Source: Clostridiaceae bacterium | Lineage (GTDB): Bacteria > Bacillota > Clostridia > Lachnospirales > Lachnospiraceae | Direction of reading: 5' to 3' | NCBI GenBank assembly: GCA_910575435.1 | Contig: CAJTGI010000009.1 | Span: 95,516-159,515, forward strand | DNA length: 64,000 nucleotides | Part shown: positions 27,888 to 36,937 of the stretch, piece by piece | How the letters are laid out: each line of letters begins with the position of its first letter | Numbering within the stretch: the first letter of the stretch is position 1 | Translations under genes and position numbers: made by a program | Notes under the pieces: model-generated | Seen by the model: only the letters and a program-made list of their open reading frames with translations | Told to the model about the DNA's origin: nothing | Database searches by the model: none

Positions 27888-28532
27888 ATGAGGAAGAAAG
27901 AACGAGCATTGGCAGTGATAGAGCGGCTGGCGGGAGAGTACCCGGATGCAGATTGCTCGCTGGAATACCAAGATTCATGGAAGTTGCTGATTAGCGTGCG
28001 CCTGGCGGCCCAGTGCACGGACGAGCGGGTAAATAAGATTGTTCCCCATCTGTATGAGAAGTTTCCTGATATCCAATCTCTGGCGGCCGCCCCTGTGGAT
28101 GAGATAGAGGAGATTGTCAGGCCCTGCGGGCTGGGAAAGAGCAAGGCTAGGGATATCAGTGCCTGCATGAGAATGCTTCTTTTAGAATTCCATGGGGAGG
28201 TGCCGGATACCATGGAAGCGTTATTGAAGCTGCCGGGGGTGGGGAGGAAGAGTGCCAATCTGATTTTGGGGGATGTGTTTGGAAAGCCTGCCATCGTGAC
28301 AGACACGCACTGTATTCGCCTGGCGAATCGCATCGGGCTGGTGGACGGCATCAAGGAGCCGAAAAAGGTGGAGATGGCGCTTTGGAAGATTATCCCTCCG
28401 GAGGAGGGAAATGCGTTGTGCCACAGGATGGTGTATCATGGCAGGGACGTCTGCACGGCTAGGACTGCGCCCCACTGCGAGAGATGCTGCCTGGCGGATG
28501 TGTGCAAAAAGGCAGGAATCGGTGGGAAATAG
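27888..28532 (+). CDS. nth: Endonuclease III
   Basis: A DNA glycosylase/AP lyase that starts base-excision repair of oxidised pyrimidines. The 214-residue length is normal. The helix-hairpin-helix LPGVGRKSANLI holds the catalytic Lys (about 120) and VTDTHCIRLANR the catalytic Asp (about 139). The C-terminal cluster motif is CTARTAPHCERCCLADVC; its first spacing is seven residues rather than the six of the standard C-x6-C-x2-C-x5-C, a small insertion likely tolerated by the [4Fe-4S] site. The ATG follows a poorly placed AAAGG, so the initiation site is less certain. Stands alone between the ABC operon and a chemoreceptor. Confidence 0.95.
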   Translation: MRKKERALAVIERLAGEYPDADCSLEYQDSWKLLISVRLAAQCTDERVNKIVPHLYEKFPDIQSLAAAPVDEIEEIVRPCGLGKSKARDISACMRMLLLEFHGEVPDTMEALLKLPGVGRKSANLILGDVFGKPAIVTDTHCIRLANRIGLVDGIKEPKKVEMALWKIIPPEEGNALCHRMVYHGRDVCTARTAPHCERCCLADVCKKAGIGGK

Positions 28533-28668
28533 AACTGGAAAATAGGGAGGATTTCTTTTTCTTGCAATGTAAATAATGGTATACTAATTTCTATATAATA
28601 TAGTGATGTTGGGGTGGAAGGTATTTTGACCTTAGCATCATATAATACAATGATGGGAGGAAAATATT

Positions 28669-30147
28669 ATGAAAGAGTCTGCGAAAAAGATGTCAGATCT
28701 GGCATTGGCGAACCGTACGCTATTTGGATGCTATCTAATCATTAGCGTTGTCTTGGATTTGGCATACCTGGTGGAAGTGGTGAAGGGGTCCAGAGATTTG
28801 GAATATTATGCGGTGTTTTTGGCCATTAGCTTGGTTCCCTTGCTCCTTTCTTTTTTATTGTATTGGAAGAATCAGGACAGTGGCAAATTAAGGATTCTGA
28901 TTTCTGTGGGATTTGCCGTGCTGTATGCATTTGTACTATTTACAACTATTTCTGTGCTGGCATTTGTTTATGCCCTGCCCATGCTGATCGCTATCACGGC
29001 GTACTCTGATCGCGGATATGTGATTCGCATCAGCATAGGCGTTCTTGCTGTGAACATATTGGATATTGTATATAAAATGATTAATGTGCCGGAGGATTTG
29101 CCGGATAGCGCCACGCTGGAAATCAGGATTGCCGTGCTGATTGTCTGCGCAGCGTTTCTGATGATGGTTACCAAGACATTAAATTTTGCCAGCCAGAAGA
29201 AGATTGAAAAGGCGGATATGGCGAAGGAGAAGTCTGACGTATTATTGGAAAAGACGGTATCTGTTTCTGACAATATGGCGGTTTTGATTAAGAAGGTTAC
29301 CGAGAAAATGCAATATCTTCATGAGTCTTTGGGCAAGACCATGGCGGCCATGCAGGAAGTGACCCAGGGAACTTCTGATTCGGTGGAAGCAGTGCAGAAC
29401 CAGCTGGAGAAGACGGAAGTTATTCAGGAACATATTGGCCGCGTGGAGAGGATTTCAAAAACGATTACAGACGATATGCGGGTGGCAGACCGGGAGATTG
29501 CGACAGGGCATGACAATCTGCACAATCTGATGGAACAGGTGGAGCAGACGAATGAGGCGGGTGGCAAAGCCACGGAGGAATTGAAGAAGTTAAGCGAATA
29601 TGCTGATAAAATGGGGACGATTATAAACGTGATAGAGGGCATCACCACCCAGACCAGCCTGCTTTCCCTGAATGCAAGCATTGAGGCGGCCCGGGCTGGG
29701 GAGGCGGGAAAAGGCTTTGCAGTGGTTGCCGGGGAGATTTCTTCTCTTGCAGGGCAGACCAGCGAGGCTACCACGGAAATTACGTCCATCATTCAGAATA
29801 TTGCTCAGGAAATCCAGGTGGTGGTGGATGCCATTAACAATCTTGTGGAGTATAATCATGTTCAGGGCGAAAAGGCATCCCGCACCGCAGAAAGCTTCCA
29901 GGGCGTGGAGAGGGTCTCTGGGGATATCCAGGTTCAGGCGCAGAACCTTGCCATCGCAGTGGGAGAGCTGGCTGGGGCAAATGCCGGAATCATTGAGAAT
30001 ATTCAGACGGTTTCAGCCATCACCGAGGAGGTGACGGCGCATTCCAGCGAGACATTTGCAAGCAGCGGGGAAAATGATAATGCCGCTTCAGAAGTGATGG
30101 ATATGGTGACAGAACTCCATGATTTGGCACAGCAATTGGAAAAATAG
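28669..30147 (+). CDS. Methyl-accepting chemotaxis protein with polytopic N-terminus
   Basis: A 492-residue chemoreceptor. Residues 15-170 form about six membrane segments with almost no periplasmic domain, unlike classical receptors with a Cache or 4HB sensor, so it may sense the membrane or an internal signal. There is no clear HAMP domain. The cytoplasmic part has the conserved hairpin tip [23 protein letters not shown], the CheA/CheW contact region, flanked by long methylation helices. It starts behind GGGAGGAAAA. The downstream redox gene starts 11 bp after its stop, so the two are likely co-transcribed. No other chemotaxis genes are in the window. Confidence 0.92.
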   Translation: MKESAKKMSDLALANRTLFGCYLIISVVLDLAYLVEVVKGSRDLEYYAVFLAISLVPLLLSFLLYWKNQDSGKLRILISVGFAVLYAFVLFTTISVLAFVYALPMLIAITAYSDRGYVIRISIGVLAVNILDIVYKMINVPEDLPDSATLEIRIAVLIVCAAFLMMVTKTLNFASQKKIEKADMAKEKSDVLLEKTVSVSDNMAVLIKKVTEKMQYLHESLGKTMAAMQEVTQGTSDSVEAVQNQLEKTEVIQEHIGRVERISKTITDDMRVADREIATGHDNLHNLMEQVEQTNEAGGKATEELKKLSEYADKMGTIINVIEGITTQTSLLSLNASIEAARAGEAGKGFAVVAGEISSLAGQTSEATTEITSIIQNIAQEIQVVVDAINNLVEYNHVQGEKASRTAESFQGVERVSGDIQVQAQNLAIAVGELAGANAGIIENIQTVSAITEEVTAHSSETFASSGENDNAASEVMDMVTELHDLAQQLEK

Positions 30148-30158
30148 GGAGGGCTGAG

Positions 30159-30671
30159 ATGACGAAGCGAGAGAAGGCGATGGCATATTTCCGGGAGGGA
30201 TATAACTGCTCCCAGTCAGTGTTTCTCGCCTATGCGGAGGATTATGGGATTACGCCGGAGATGGCCTGCCGGATTGCGGCCTCCTTCGGGGCTGGCATGG
30301 GCAGGATGCGGGAGATTTGCGGCGCCTTTTCTGGAATGCTTCTGGTGGCCGGGCTGGAAACTGGTGCCACCCAGGGCAAGGATGCGGCTGGAAAGAAGGC
30401 AAACTATGACGTGGTGCAGATGCTTGCCAAGCGTTACCGCGAGCAGAATGGCGGGGACAGCATTTACTGCAAGGAACTGCTGGGGCTTGTTCCCAGAAAG
30501 GGACGAGAAGCCTCCGCAGGAGTGGCGGGGGCGGATTTGAAGACGGCAGAGTTTACAGACACTACGCCGGAAGCAAGGACGGAGAATTATTATAAAAAAA
30601 GGCCCTGCCCAGAATTGATTGGCTTGGCCTGTGATATTCTAGATGAATTTCTCAAGGAGCCGAGAGGGTAA
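30159..30671 (+). CDS. C_GCAxxG_C_C family putative redox protein
   Basis: A 170-residue protein with the family pattern: GYNCSQSVF (first Cys, about 17), AASFGAGMG, EICGAFSGM (CGAxxG, about 55), and C-terminal Cys at IYCKELLG and RPCPELIG. This Cys arrangement defines the C_GCAxxG_C_C family, annotated as probable redox-active or metal-binding proteins in anaerobes; no reaction is proven. It lies 11 bp after the chemoreceptor, so co-expression is likely. A long terminator follows. Confidence 0.88.
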   Translation: MTKREKAMAYFREGYNCSQSVFLAYAEDYGITPEMACRIAASFGAGMGRMREICGAFSGMLLVAGLETGATQGKDAAGKKANYDVVQMLAKRYREQNGGDSIYCKELLGLVPRKGREASAGVAGADLKTAEFTDTTPEARTENYYKKRPCPELIGLACDILDEFLKEPRG

Positions 30672-30697
30672 AGAAAAGTTCTCGGCATTTTCAATGC

Positions 30698-30788
30698 GAA
30701 GAACGCAGGTTTTGCGTTCTTCTGAGAGGAAGCATAGTCTTTCTTGGGCAGCGTTTGTGCTGCCTTAGAAAGACTCTTCCTCTTTTTT
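30698..30788 (+). terminator. Hairpin plus long interrupted terminator
   Basis: A short stem (AGAACGCA with TGCGTTCT, 30701-30722) precedes a long stem: GAGGAAG (30726-30732), GTCTTTCT and GGCAGC pair with GCTGCC, AGAAAGAC and CTTCCTC (to 30782), then TTTTTT. It ends the chemoreceptor/redox transcript and touches the stop of the convergent AraC gene. Confidence 0.85.
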
Positions 30789-31662
30789 ATTCTCTCCATT
30801 TCTTACGATATTCCGTGGGGGTGATGCCCTCCACTTTCTTGAAGGTCTTTAAAAAATGATTACTGTCATTTACGCCACAGGAAGCGGCAATCTCGCTGGT
30901 ACTCATGTCGGAGAAACGCAGCAATTCCTTTGCGCGAGTGATGCGCAGCTTGGTGAGGTAGGAAGAGATGCCTTCCCCATACCTCTGCTTGAATTCCCTG
31001 CTGAGATAATACTTGCTCATATAGAACTGCTTGGATAGCTTATCAAGGGAACAGGGCTGCATGTAATTCTTTTCCAGATAGACCTGAATCTCTCCTAGCT
31101 TTTGCTCCGTGGTAATATGCTGAAAAGACTTTTTCCGCTGTTTCTGGCAAGTAATCAGTTCTGTCAATAATGTGGTGATCAGAAGGTGATTCTCTAACTC
31201 ATAGTAAAGCGGTTTGGTCTGCGTGTTTTCAAATATTTCTCTCAGAATATCCATGGTATTCATGGGATTTTCCGGATAAAAAATATTTTCACAACGCTGT
31301 CTAAAATATTCATAAAACCGATCTGCAGGCTTGCCATTGAAATGCACCCACATCAGTTCCCAAGGATTCCCTTTCAGGGCTTCGTGGGAATAGGGCTGCT
31401 GGCAGTTTATGTAAAAGCATGCGCCAGGGTATGCTTTTACTTGCTTTTTTCGGTAAGTAAAGAATCCCTCTCCCGACAGCACGTAAATGATGAGGTAGGA
31501 GTCCATTTTTTCCCGATGGCTTGCAATGGGCTTCTTGTTTTTTAGGAATCCCGTTTCCTGTACATATAAAAAATCTTCTTTGATATCTGCACCGGGTGTA
31601 TCGATAAACCGTTGGGCGGATATGGCGTCATTTTTCTGTTCAAGCATGGGTGTAGTCATCAC
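30787..31662 (-). CDS. AraC family transcriptional regulator
   Basis: A 291-residue regulator with an N-terminal cupin-like sensor (about 20-150, including SYLIIYVLSGEGFFTYR and PYSHEALKGNPWELMWVHF) and a C-terminal pair of helix-turn-helix motifs (about 190-290: LDKLSKQFYMSKYYLSREFK and TSEIAASCGVNDSNHFLKTF, ending GITPTEYRKKW). This is the sugar-responsive AraC layout. No sugar-use operon is adjacent, so the regulon is unknown. The upstream region to the next gene on the same strand is the end of nothing obvious; it stands alone. The start follows GGAGGAG (AGAGGAGGAGTG upstream) at good spacing. Confidence 0.92.
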   Translation of the reverse strand: MMTTPMLEQKNDAISAQRFIDTPGADIKEDFLYVQETGFLKNKKPIASHREKMDSYLIIYVLSGEGFFTYRKKQVKAYPGACFYINCQQPYSHEALKGNPWELMWVHFNGKPADRFYEYFRQRCENIFYPENPMNTMDILREIFENTQTKPLYYELENHLLITTLLTELITCQKQRKKSFQHITTEQKLGEIQVYLEKNYMQPCSLDKLSKQFYMSKYYLSREFKQRYGEGISSYLTKLRITRAKELLRFSDMSTSEIAASCGVNDSNHFLKTFKKVEGITPTEYRKKWRE

Positions 31663-31717
31663 TCCTCCTCTGGGAATGGCTCTTCTGCTATTTCCAGCAA
31701 ATCATTATGTAAAGATA

Positions 31718-32320
31718 TTATTTTGCAGTAAAGACGACTGCCTCACCCTTAGTGCCGATGCGGATTTTGCATGATTTTAAGTCTTTTGCTACCTTCTTGG
31801 GCACGCTAAATGCTATAATGCCACTTTTCTTAGAAAGTGGTTTGATTTTTTTGTTCATAACGTCTTTGTCATAACCTGTAATTAAGGTAGGAATATATTC
31901 AAAATTATCTTTATAGATAAGTTTAGCTGCCATCGCAGTATTTTCCAAACCTACACTAGGCAGAAAGGTCGCTTCTTTTTTCCCGTTATTTGTAACGTTG
32001 ACAGTGGCAAGTACAAAAAGATTACCACTCTCGGATGGCTTTTGCCCGATATACTTGCTTGTCTTGATGGTTTTTTTGGAAGCCAGTTTTTTCACTGTGA
32101 ATTTCCAATCGCCAACTTCTCCAGTCTTTTTCATGGCAAGGGCGGTCTCCTTGGGCGCCGGAGTGGCTGTAGGGCCATTGGTTGCCGAGGTGGAGTCAGA
32201 CTGCTCAGAAATCTCTTTCGCCGTATCCGCCAGTTTCTTCACGGCAGAACCGCCGCATCCTGTGAGTGCTCCCAATGACAATGTGGTGCATAGTGTAATT
32301 GCGAGTAATTTTTTCTTCAT
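31718..32320 (-). CDS. DUF4352-type lipoprotein
   Basis: A 200-residue lipoprotein. The ATG at 32320 (MKKKLLAITLC) is preferred, being 7 nt after GGAG; the longer frame to 32389 has no site. The signal peptide ends in the lipobox LTGCGG (Cys at about 23). A Ser/Thr/Pro-rich linker (about 38-60) leads to an immunoglobulin-like domain of DUF4352/telobox type (VGDWKFTVKKL, LFVLATVNVTNNGKKEATF, FSVPKKVAKDLKSCKIRIG), common in cell-surface lipoproteins of Bacillota. Role unknown. Confidence 0.82.
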   Translation of the reverse strand: MKKKLLAITLCTTLSLGALTGCGGSAVKKLADTAKEISEQSDSTSATNGPTATPAPKETALAMKKTGEVGDWKFTVKKLASKKTIKTSKYIGQKPSESGNLFVLATVNVTNNGKKEATFLPSVGLENTAMAAKLIYKDNFEYIPTLITGYDKDVMNKKIKPLSKKSGIIAFSVPKKVAKDLKSCKIRIGTKGEAVVFTAK

Positions 32321-32464
32321 TTTTTTCTCCATTCTGAAGCGCTTTGTGCTAAGGATGCGAGCAGATTTCAGATTCTGCTCCGCAATCAATAGAATTTGTG
32401 ACGCTTCGGCACAAATTCAAACTAATAATAACCGCAGACATTCTAACAAATTTGCGCAAAATTG

Positions 32465-33673
32465 TCAATGGAAGTATCCCTGGTAGGTTACCTGATAGCG
32501 TCCCTTTGGGAAGAGGTAGCGATACAAGTCGATCATGTAATCGTCAGTCATGGCGGCAATAAAGTCCACCACCATGTCATCCGGTGGCGTTTCCCGGTAA
32601 TCGGGGCAGTCTTTTCCCTTTCTTGCATATTTTGTGATATCTTCTATGTATGCAATGTGATGCCGATAGAAAATGCTATGTTCATCCATGCTTCTTGCAT
32701 CTTTCAGGAGATGGGTATAAAGTTCTTCCATCATGGGATTGAGCGTGTCCTGATAAATGCGGTCAGTCTTTTCGTCTCTGTAAATCCAGTCGCTATTCTC
32801 TGCCTTTGCCTTGGAAAACTCTTCAAAGTATTCTTCGTCCATGCGCAGGTAGTCTTTGCCGTAACTGTTCTCAATAATATTTACAATCATATTATTAATA
32901 ATCTGGGCGTTGGTAGTGCCGATAATACTGCCATTGTAATGTGGCTCTTGGGTAAATAGATTCAATTTCATGGCATCCTGCCTGTCCTTGCCCAGATAGG
33001 CGATGATATCGGAAATCCGCATGACGCATCCCTCCAAAGTGGCGGGAATCTGTTTCTTCACGGCAGACTTGTCCGTGTAGCAATGTTCCATTTTCTGATC
33101 CAGCCTTTGAAAGTCCGAGTATGGCTGAGGGCGGTATTCTTTTAACTCCATTTCACCATTATGGCACAGGATGCCGTCCAGGGTTTGCAGGCTCAGGTTC
33201 TGCACGCAGATGGCATCCAGCAGCCGCACGCTGTGTACATTGTGGTTAAAGTACCTTCCGGTATTCCCATGATAAAGCTCATTTAGCTTGCGCTCCCCCG
33301 CATGGCCGAAGGGGGTGTGCCCGATGTCGTGTCCCAGGGAAATGGCTTCGATCAGGTCGCAGTTAAGTCCCAGCATGGAGCCGATGTTCCGGGCGATGCG
33401 GGAAACCAGCTGGACATGGAGGGCCCGCCGGGAAATGTCATCATTCTTATAGAGGGAGAATACCTGGGTTTTGTCAGAATATCGGTTGTAGAAGGGCAGG
33501 TGCATAATCTTTTCCGTGTCCCGCACGAAAGCCGGCCGCCACAGATTTGCCCGGTCGTGTTTTTCATCCCGCCGCACAATGTCTTGATCTTGAAAGGCAT
33601 GGGGATTGACCCAGTGGTTTTCCCTGTCGCGCTTGATTTGCTCTTGCAGTTCCTCTGCCAGATTGTGGTACAT
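32465..33673 (-). CDS. dGTP triphosphohydrolase-like HD protein
   Basis: A 402-residue HD-domain protein of the dGTPase family, which hydrolyses dNTPs (dGTP in the reference enzyme) to nucleoside and tripolyphosphate and so tunes dNTP pools. Visible motifs are RPAFVRDTEKIMHLPFYNR (substrate region), SLGHDIGHTPFGHAGE (the HD metal motif, about 117-132), the FNHNVHSVRLL segment and a downstream Asp in VMRISDIIAYLGKD. These give the H...HD...D set expected for an active site. It is 32 bp upstream-to-downstream from trmO on the same strand. Some relatives degrade dNTPs in phage defence, but nothing here argues beyond housekeeping. Confidence 0.9.
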   Translation of the reverse strand: MYHNLAEELQEQIKRDRENHWVNPHAFQDQDIVRRDEKHDRANLWRPAFVRDTEKIMHLPFYNRYSDKTQVFSLYKNDDISRRALHVQLVSRIARNIGSMLGLNCDLIEAISLGHDIGHTPFGHAGERKLNELYHGNTGRYFNHNVHSVRLLDAICVQNLSLQTLDGILCHNGEMELKEYRPQPYSDFQRLDQKMEHCYTDKSAVKKQIPATLEGCVMRISDIIAYLGKDRQDAMKLNLFTQEPHYNGSIIGTTNAQIINNMIVNIIENSYGKDYLRMDEEYFEEFSKAKAENSDWIYRDEKTDRIYQDTLNPMMEELYTHLLKDARSMDEHSIFYRHHIAYIEDITKYARKGKDCPDYRETPPDDMVVDFIAAMTDDYMIDLYRYLFPKGRYQVTYQGYFH

Positions 33674-33705
33674 CTTTCATCCTCCTTCCTTCCGCATCGA
33701 TTTCG

Positions 33706-34380
33706 CTAAGTTATTGCCATTACATATAAGATATTTTCTTCCACCCGGAATTTCACTTCGTATCCAGCATAGGAAAGGCCGTATATGCGGGAGGGATCAG
33801 TCTGATATGCGGGCCTAGGATCCTGTGCCAGGAGATGGGTCAGGGCGGATAGCCTTTCTGCCGGGAAATTTTCTGTGCAGGAGGCAGGGATGCTCACGGT
33901 GAGCGAATCCCGCTCTTTCGGATCTGCAAATCCACAGGAGGCGTCTGGCTTGCTGTCCGCAAAGGAGAGGTAGGGCTTGATGTCGTAGATGGGCGTGCCA
34001 TCCATCATGTCTATTCCTGATACATAGAGGACGATGCCGTTTTCTTTCTCGTTTTTGATGGCATCCAGTTTCACGCAGGACAGGCCGATTCCGTTGGGCC
34101 GGAAGGGGGAGCGGGTGGCGAATACGCCCTTTCTCGCATTTCCACCTAATTTTGGAGGCCGGACAGAGGGGGTCCAATCCTGCCGCAGTGCCTGGGAGAA
34201 CTGCCACAGGATCCATATGTGGGAAAATTCCTCCAAGCCTCGGAATGCTTCTGGCCTCCGATATTTTTCCTGAAAAATGATTTTCCCTCTAAGTTCGGGA
34301 ACCAGGCCGCTCTGCCTGGGAATGCCGAATTTTTCTGGGAAATCTGTACGGATATGGGCGATAATCTCAAGTTCCGGCAT
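33706..34380 (-). CDS. trmO: tRNA (m6t6A37) methyltransferase TrmO (TsaA-like)
   Basis: A 224-residue protein of the TrmO/TsaA/YaeB family, which N6-methylates t6A at position 37 of some tRNAs with S-adenosylmethionine. The N-terminal beta-barrel shows IAHIRTDFPEKFGIPRQ, the core GLEEFSHIWILWQF, and the signature GVFATRSPFRPNGIGLSCV (about 105-123). The C-terminal extension (ERLSALTHLL, DPSRIYGL) is typical of the longer bacterial form. The start follows AAGGAGAG. It is adjacent to the HD protein gene, 32 bp apart. Confidence 0.93.
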   Translation of the reverse strand: MPELEIIAHIRTDFPEKFGIPRQSGLVPELRGKIIFQEKYRRPEAFRGLEEFSHIWILWQFSQALRQDWTPSVRPPKLGGNARKGVFATRSPFRPNGIGLSCVKLDAIKNEKENGIVLYVSGIDMMDGTPIYDIKPYLSFADSKPDASCGFADPKERDSLTVSIPASCTENFPAERLSALTHLLAQDPRPAYQTDPSRIYGLSYAGYEVKFRVEENILYVMAIT

Positions 34381-34456
34381 GGATTCTCTCCTTATTATAG
34401 ATCTCCGTTTCGGTTCGTGCTGTTCTTTTTCTAGATGTGACTGAGAATAGTAACAA

Positions 34457-35206
34457 TCACTCGTTTAATATCTGGCTCATATCATTAATCATTTCCTCGT
34501 CCTTCAAGCGGAATAAGAATTCCACTCTCCGGGAGGCGTTCTGGTTTTCCCTGCCATTGGCGTCCAATACTGGATTGCTAAAGGATTTGCCATTGGCGGT
34601 GACAATCTTGCGCAGACCGTCAACCTGCGCCTGGGAGAGCACATTCTTTTCTGTATCCAGACAGAAGGAGGATACGGACAGCGCTCGCTTCTGGGACAGC
34701 TCCAAGTTGAACAGATAGCTTCCCGTGCTATCCGTATGCCCCTCGATAATGATTTCGGACACATAATCCTTGAATTCTTGGCTGGTCAGAACCTTGATGT
34801 ATTTTGGAAGGAATTTCTTTAATAAATCTTCTCCGGTGTTCTTTAGGGAGAATTGTCCCGAATCAAAGAGGATGCTGGAATCCAAGGCGATAGAGCCCGT
34901 TTTAGAGTCCACTGCCACGCTCAGGTCAGAGCCTTCAAATTCTTGCTTTAATGCCTCGATCAGCTCCTTGCGGATGCCGATTAGCTTGTCTAGCTGTTCC
35001 TGCTGTTCCTCCAACTGCTCCTGCTGCTCCTCTACCAGTTCCTTTTGGGCGATCAGTTCATTTTCCTTCTCCTCATATACTGTCTGGGATTGCAGGAGGG
35101 TAAAGGAGATAATCAGTATAAATATCAGCAATAGTGCTGCCATCATGTCAGAATAGGAGAGCCAGTAACTGGTCTCTTCCTCTTCCCGCCTATGTTTGCC
35201 GCGCAT
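34457..35206 (-). CDS. MotB/ZorB-like OmpA-domain protein
   Basis: A 249-residue inner-membrane protein. A single N-terminal membrane helix (SYSDMMAALLLIFILII, about 18-36) carries Asp20 in the place of the proton-conducting Asp of MotB. A coiled coil rich in EEQQEQLEE (about 50-75) leads to an OmpA peptidoglycan-binding domain (FDSGQFSLKNTG, IIIEGHTDSTGSYLFN, LSQKRALSVSSF, ending NASRRVEFLF). With the MotA-like partner encoded 32 bp upstream it should form a proton-driven stator-like complex anchored to the wall. No flagellar genes, and no zorC, zorD or zorE, are in the window, so its partner process is unknown. Confidence 0.85.
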   Translation of the reverse strand: MRGKHRREEEETSYWLSYSDMMAALLLIFILIISFTLLQSQTVYEEKENELIAQKELVEEQQEQLEEQQEQLDKLIGIRKELIEALKQEFEGSDLSVAVDSKTGSIALDSSILFDSGQFSLKNTGEDLLKKFLPKYIKVLTSQEFKDYVSEIIIEGHTDSTGSYLFNLELSQKRALSVSSFCLDTEKNVLSQAQVDGLRKIVTANGKSFSNPVLDANGRENQNASRRVEFLFRLKDEEMINDMSQILNE

Positions 35207-35238
35207 AATTTACCTCATTTCTATGTATTCTGGTGCTG

Positions 35239-36213
35239 CTATTCCAAGCCGGAATCATTTCCATATAGATCCGCGGATGGCTCGGAATCATTGTCATATG
35301 GAGCCATGGCTGGTTCGGGATCGTTGCCGTATGTAGCCATGGATGGCTCGGATTCATTGCCATACGGGTCTATATCTGGCTCAGTGTTATTTTCATAGTA
35401 GTCGTGGTGGGCGGGCTGCATGGCCTCGGCGATGCAGTCAGCGATTTTCTCTCCCATGGCGTCAATGGAATTTACCAGTATCTGAATATTGTCGCTTTCT
35501 GCCTTGGGGAGTACATACTTGTGATAGGTCTCTAAGAATTTGTCCACAGTTCGGTATGCGTCTTCCAAATTCTTCTTATATACAAAGTTGAAAATCAGGG
35601 AAAATACCATGCCATAAATGGAAGTGTGGAAGGCAATCTTGATGCCGTCCATCAGAGGTGCGATGCTGTTGGTGATTGCCGCCGCCGTGCCGGTATTAAA
35701 GTTCTGCAGTCCGAAGGACAGGCCCACGAATGTGCCCAGGATGCCCAGCCCGGTAAGGACACCGGGGATGATGCTTAGCATTCCCTTTTTCATTGTGGCA
35801 TCAATAAAATACTCATTGATGTAGTCCTCGATATCGCAGCGCAGACCGTGTTCCGAGAGGATGCTCATCCGCATGCTCTCCAGCTTATATTCATTGAACC
35901 GCTCGTCCAGCAGTTTGTTATCGAAAAGTTTGTTCTTGCTCTTGTATTTTCTCCACAGGTATGATTCAGATTTGTCGAAGTCGATTTCGATGGTCTGTAT
36001 GGTGTACCGCATTCGCGCCACCATTCTGCTCACCGGCATAAAGCAGCGGGTGTTGGCCCAGAGGATGATGCATCCGATAATCAGAAACATGCAGATGTTT
36101 ACTACGATATTTACTGGGTCATAGCCGGAACCGCTAAATACATTCAAGCAGACTGCCACTCCGATCATGATAAAGTAAACTGGCAATAAAATGCCTTCGC
36201 TTCCTGTTTTCAT
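35239..36213 (-). CDS. MotA/TolQ/ExbB-type proton channel protein
   Basis: A 324-residue polytopic protein. Membrane segments are predicted at about 9-28, 35-54, 145-172 (LSIIPGVLTGLGILGTFVGLSFGL, the conserved channel helix) and 195-215 (HTSIYGMVFSLIFNFVY). A cytoplasmic loop lies between segments 2 and 3. The tail from about residue 268 is a degenerate repeat of YGNDSEP type (EPDIDPYGNES, EPSMATYGND, EPAMAPYDND, EPSADLYGND), probably disordered and acidic, which is unusual. It is upstream of the MotB-like gene in the same operon. ZorA of Zorya systems has a long helical tail instead, so I call this only ZorA-like. Confidence 0.85.
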   Translation of the reverse strand: MKTGSEGILLPVYFIMIGVAVCLNVFSGSGYDPVNIVVNICMFLIIGCIILWANTRCFMPVSRMVARMRYTIQTIEIDFDKSESYLWRKYKSKNKLFDNKLLDERFNEYKLESMRMSILSEHGLRCDIEDYINEYFIDATMKKGMLSIIPGVLTGLGILGTFVGLSFGLQNFNTGTAAAITNSIAPLMDGIKIAFHTSIYGMVFSLIFNFVYKKNLEDAYRTVDKFLETYHKYVLPKAESDNIQILVNSIDAMGEKIADCIAEAMQPAHHDYYENNTEPDIDPYGNESEPSMATYGNDPEPAMAPYDNDSEPSADLYGNDSGLE

Positions 36214-36381
36214 AGTGTTTCATTCTCCATTCTGTATTTTCGTGCTACTACCGCGGCAATGCATTCTTCCATCTGCAATCTTGCTGTAGGCATGGTGATT
36301 CCAGCTTGAGAAATCGTTGCGGATAGTACATTTTAATCTTTATTATATTCTTTTCTGGAAGGAAAGTCAAAAATAAAGACG

Positions 36382-36428
36382 AAAAAATCCCTGGGGGACC
36401 AGTTCTGAATCAGTTCCCCCAGGGAATT
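36382..36428 (-). terminator. Rho-independent terminator after the cotJC remnant
   Basis: TCCCTGGGGGA (36388-36398) pairs with TCCCCCAGGGA (36415-36425), an 11-bp stem; on the minus strand it is followed by TTTTTT. It lies 20 bp after the cotJC stop. Confidence 0.88.
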
Positions 36429-36448
36429 TTACAAGCCGCAGAGTCAGG

Positions 36449-36937
36449 CTAACATGTTTTTTTGTCGATCTGCGGGTTGAAAGCATAGAAATTCCTGCTG
36501 TCCAGGCTATCCTGCACTCTGCGCAGGGATTCGCCGAAACGCTGGAAATGTACGATTTCCCTCTCCCGCAAGAATCGAATCGGATCAGCGATTTCAGGAT
36601 CCTTGATGATGCGGAGAATGTTGTCGTATGTCAGGCGGGCCTTCTGCTCTGCCGCCATATCCTCATACAAATCCGTAATGGTATCGCCTGTGCTTTGGAA
36701 CTGCAGGGAGCTGAACTCTTGGCCGCCAGCTGACTGGGGCCAGATGCCAAGGGTGTGGTCGATATAATATTTATCAAAACCGGAGGCTTTGATTTCTTCT
36801 GGCGTCAGGTCTTTGGTCAGCTGGTGGATGATGGCGGCCACGATTTCCATATGTGCCAGTTCATCAGACCATGTATGTTGGGGGTGAGACTGGACCGGGA
36901 TAACCCTTTGCCGTAATCCGCTGCAAATAGTGGCAAT
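36449..36937 (-). pseudogene. cotJC: CotJC-type manganese-catalase-like spore-coat protein, N-terminus missing
   Basis: The last 140 or so residues of a CotJC/Mn-catalase-family protein are present: WSDELAHMEIVAAIIHQL, IWPQSAGGQEFSSL, ITDLYEDMAAEQKARLTY, FLREREIVHFQRFGESLR and FYAFNPQID. CotJC is a spore-coat protein with a ferritin-like di-manganese fold. Family members have about 60 more N-terminal residues including metal ligands. Here the open frame runs upstream without a start codon into the stop codon of the serine recombinase gene, and its first 15 codons (SGLRQRVIPVQSHPQH) do not look like CotJC. The gene is cut at this junction. The first usable ATG would be at 36850. Confidence 0.8.

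Noticed and set aside
34457..36213. A complete Zorya system
   Set aside because: Only MotA/MotB-like genes are present; no ZorC, ZorD or ZorE candidate in the neighbourhood, and the MotA-like tail differs from ZorA.
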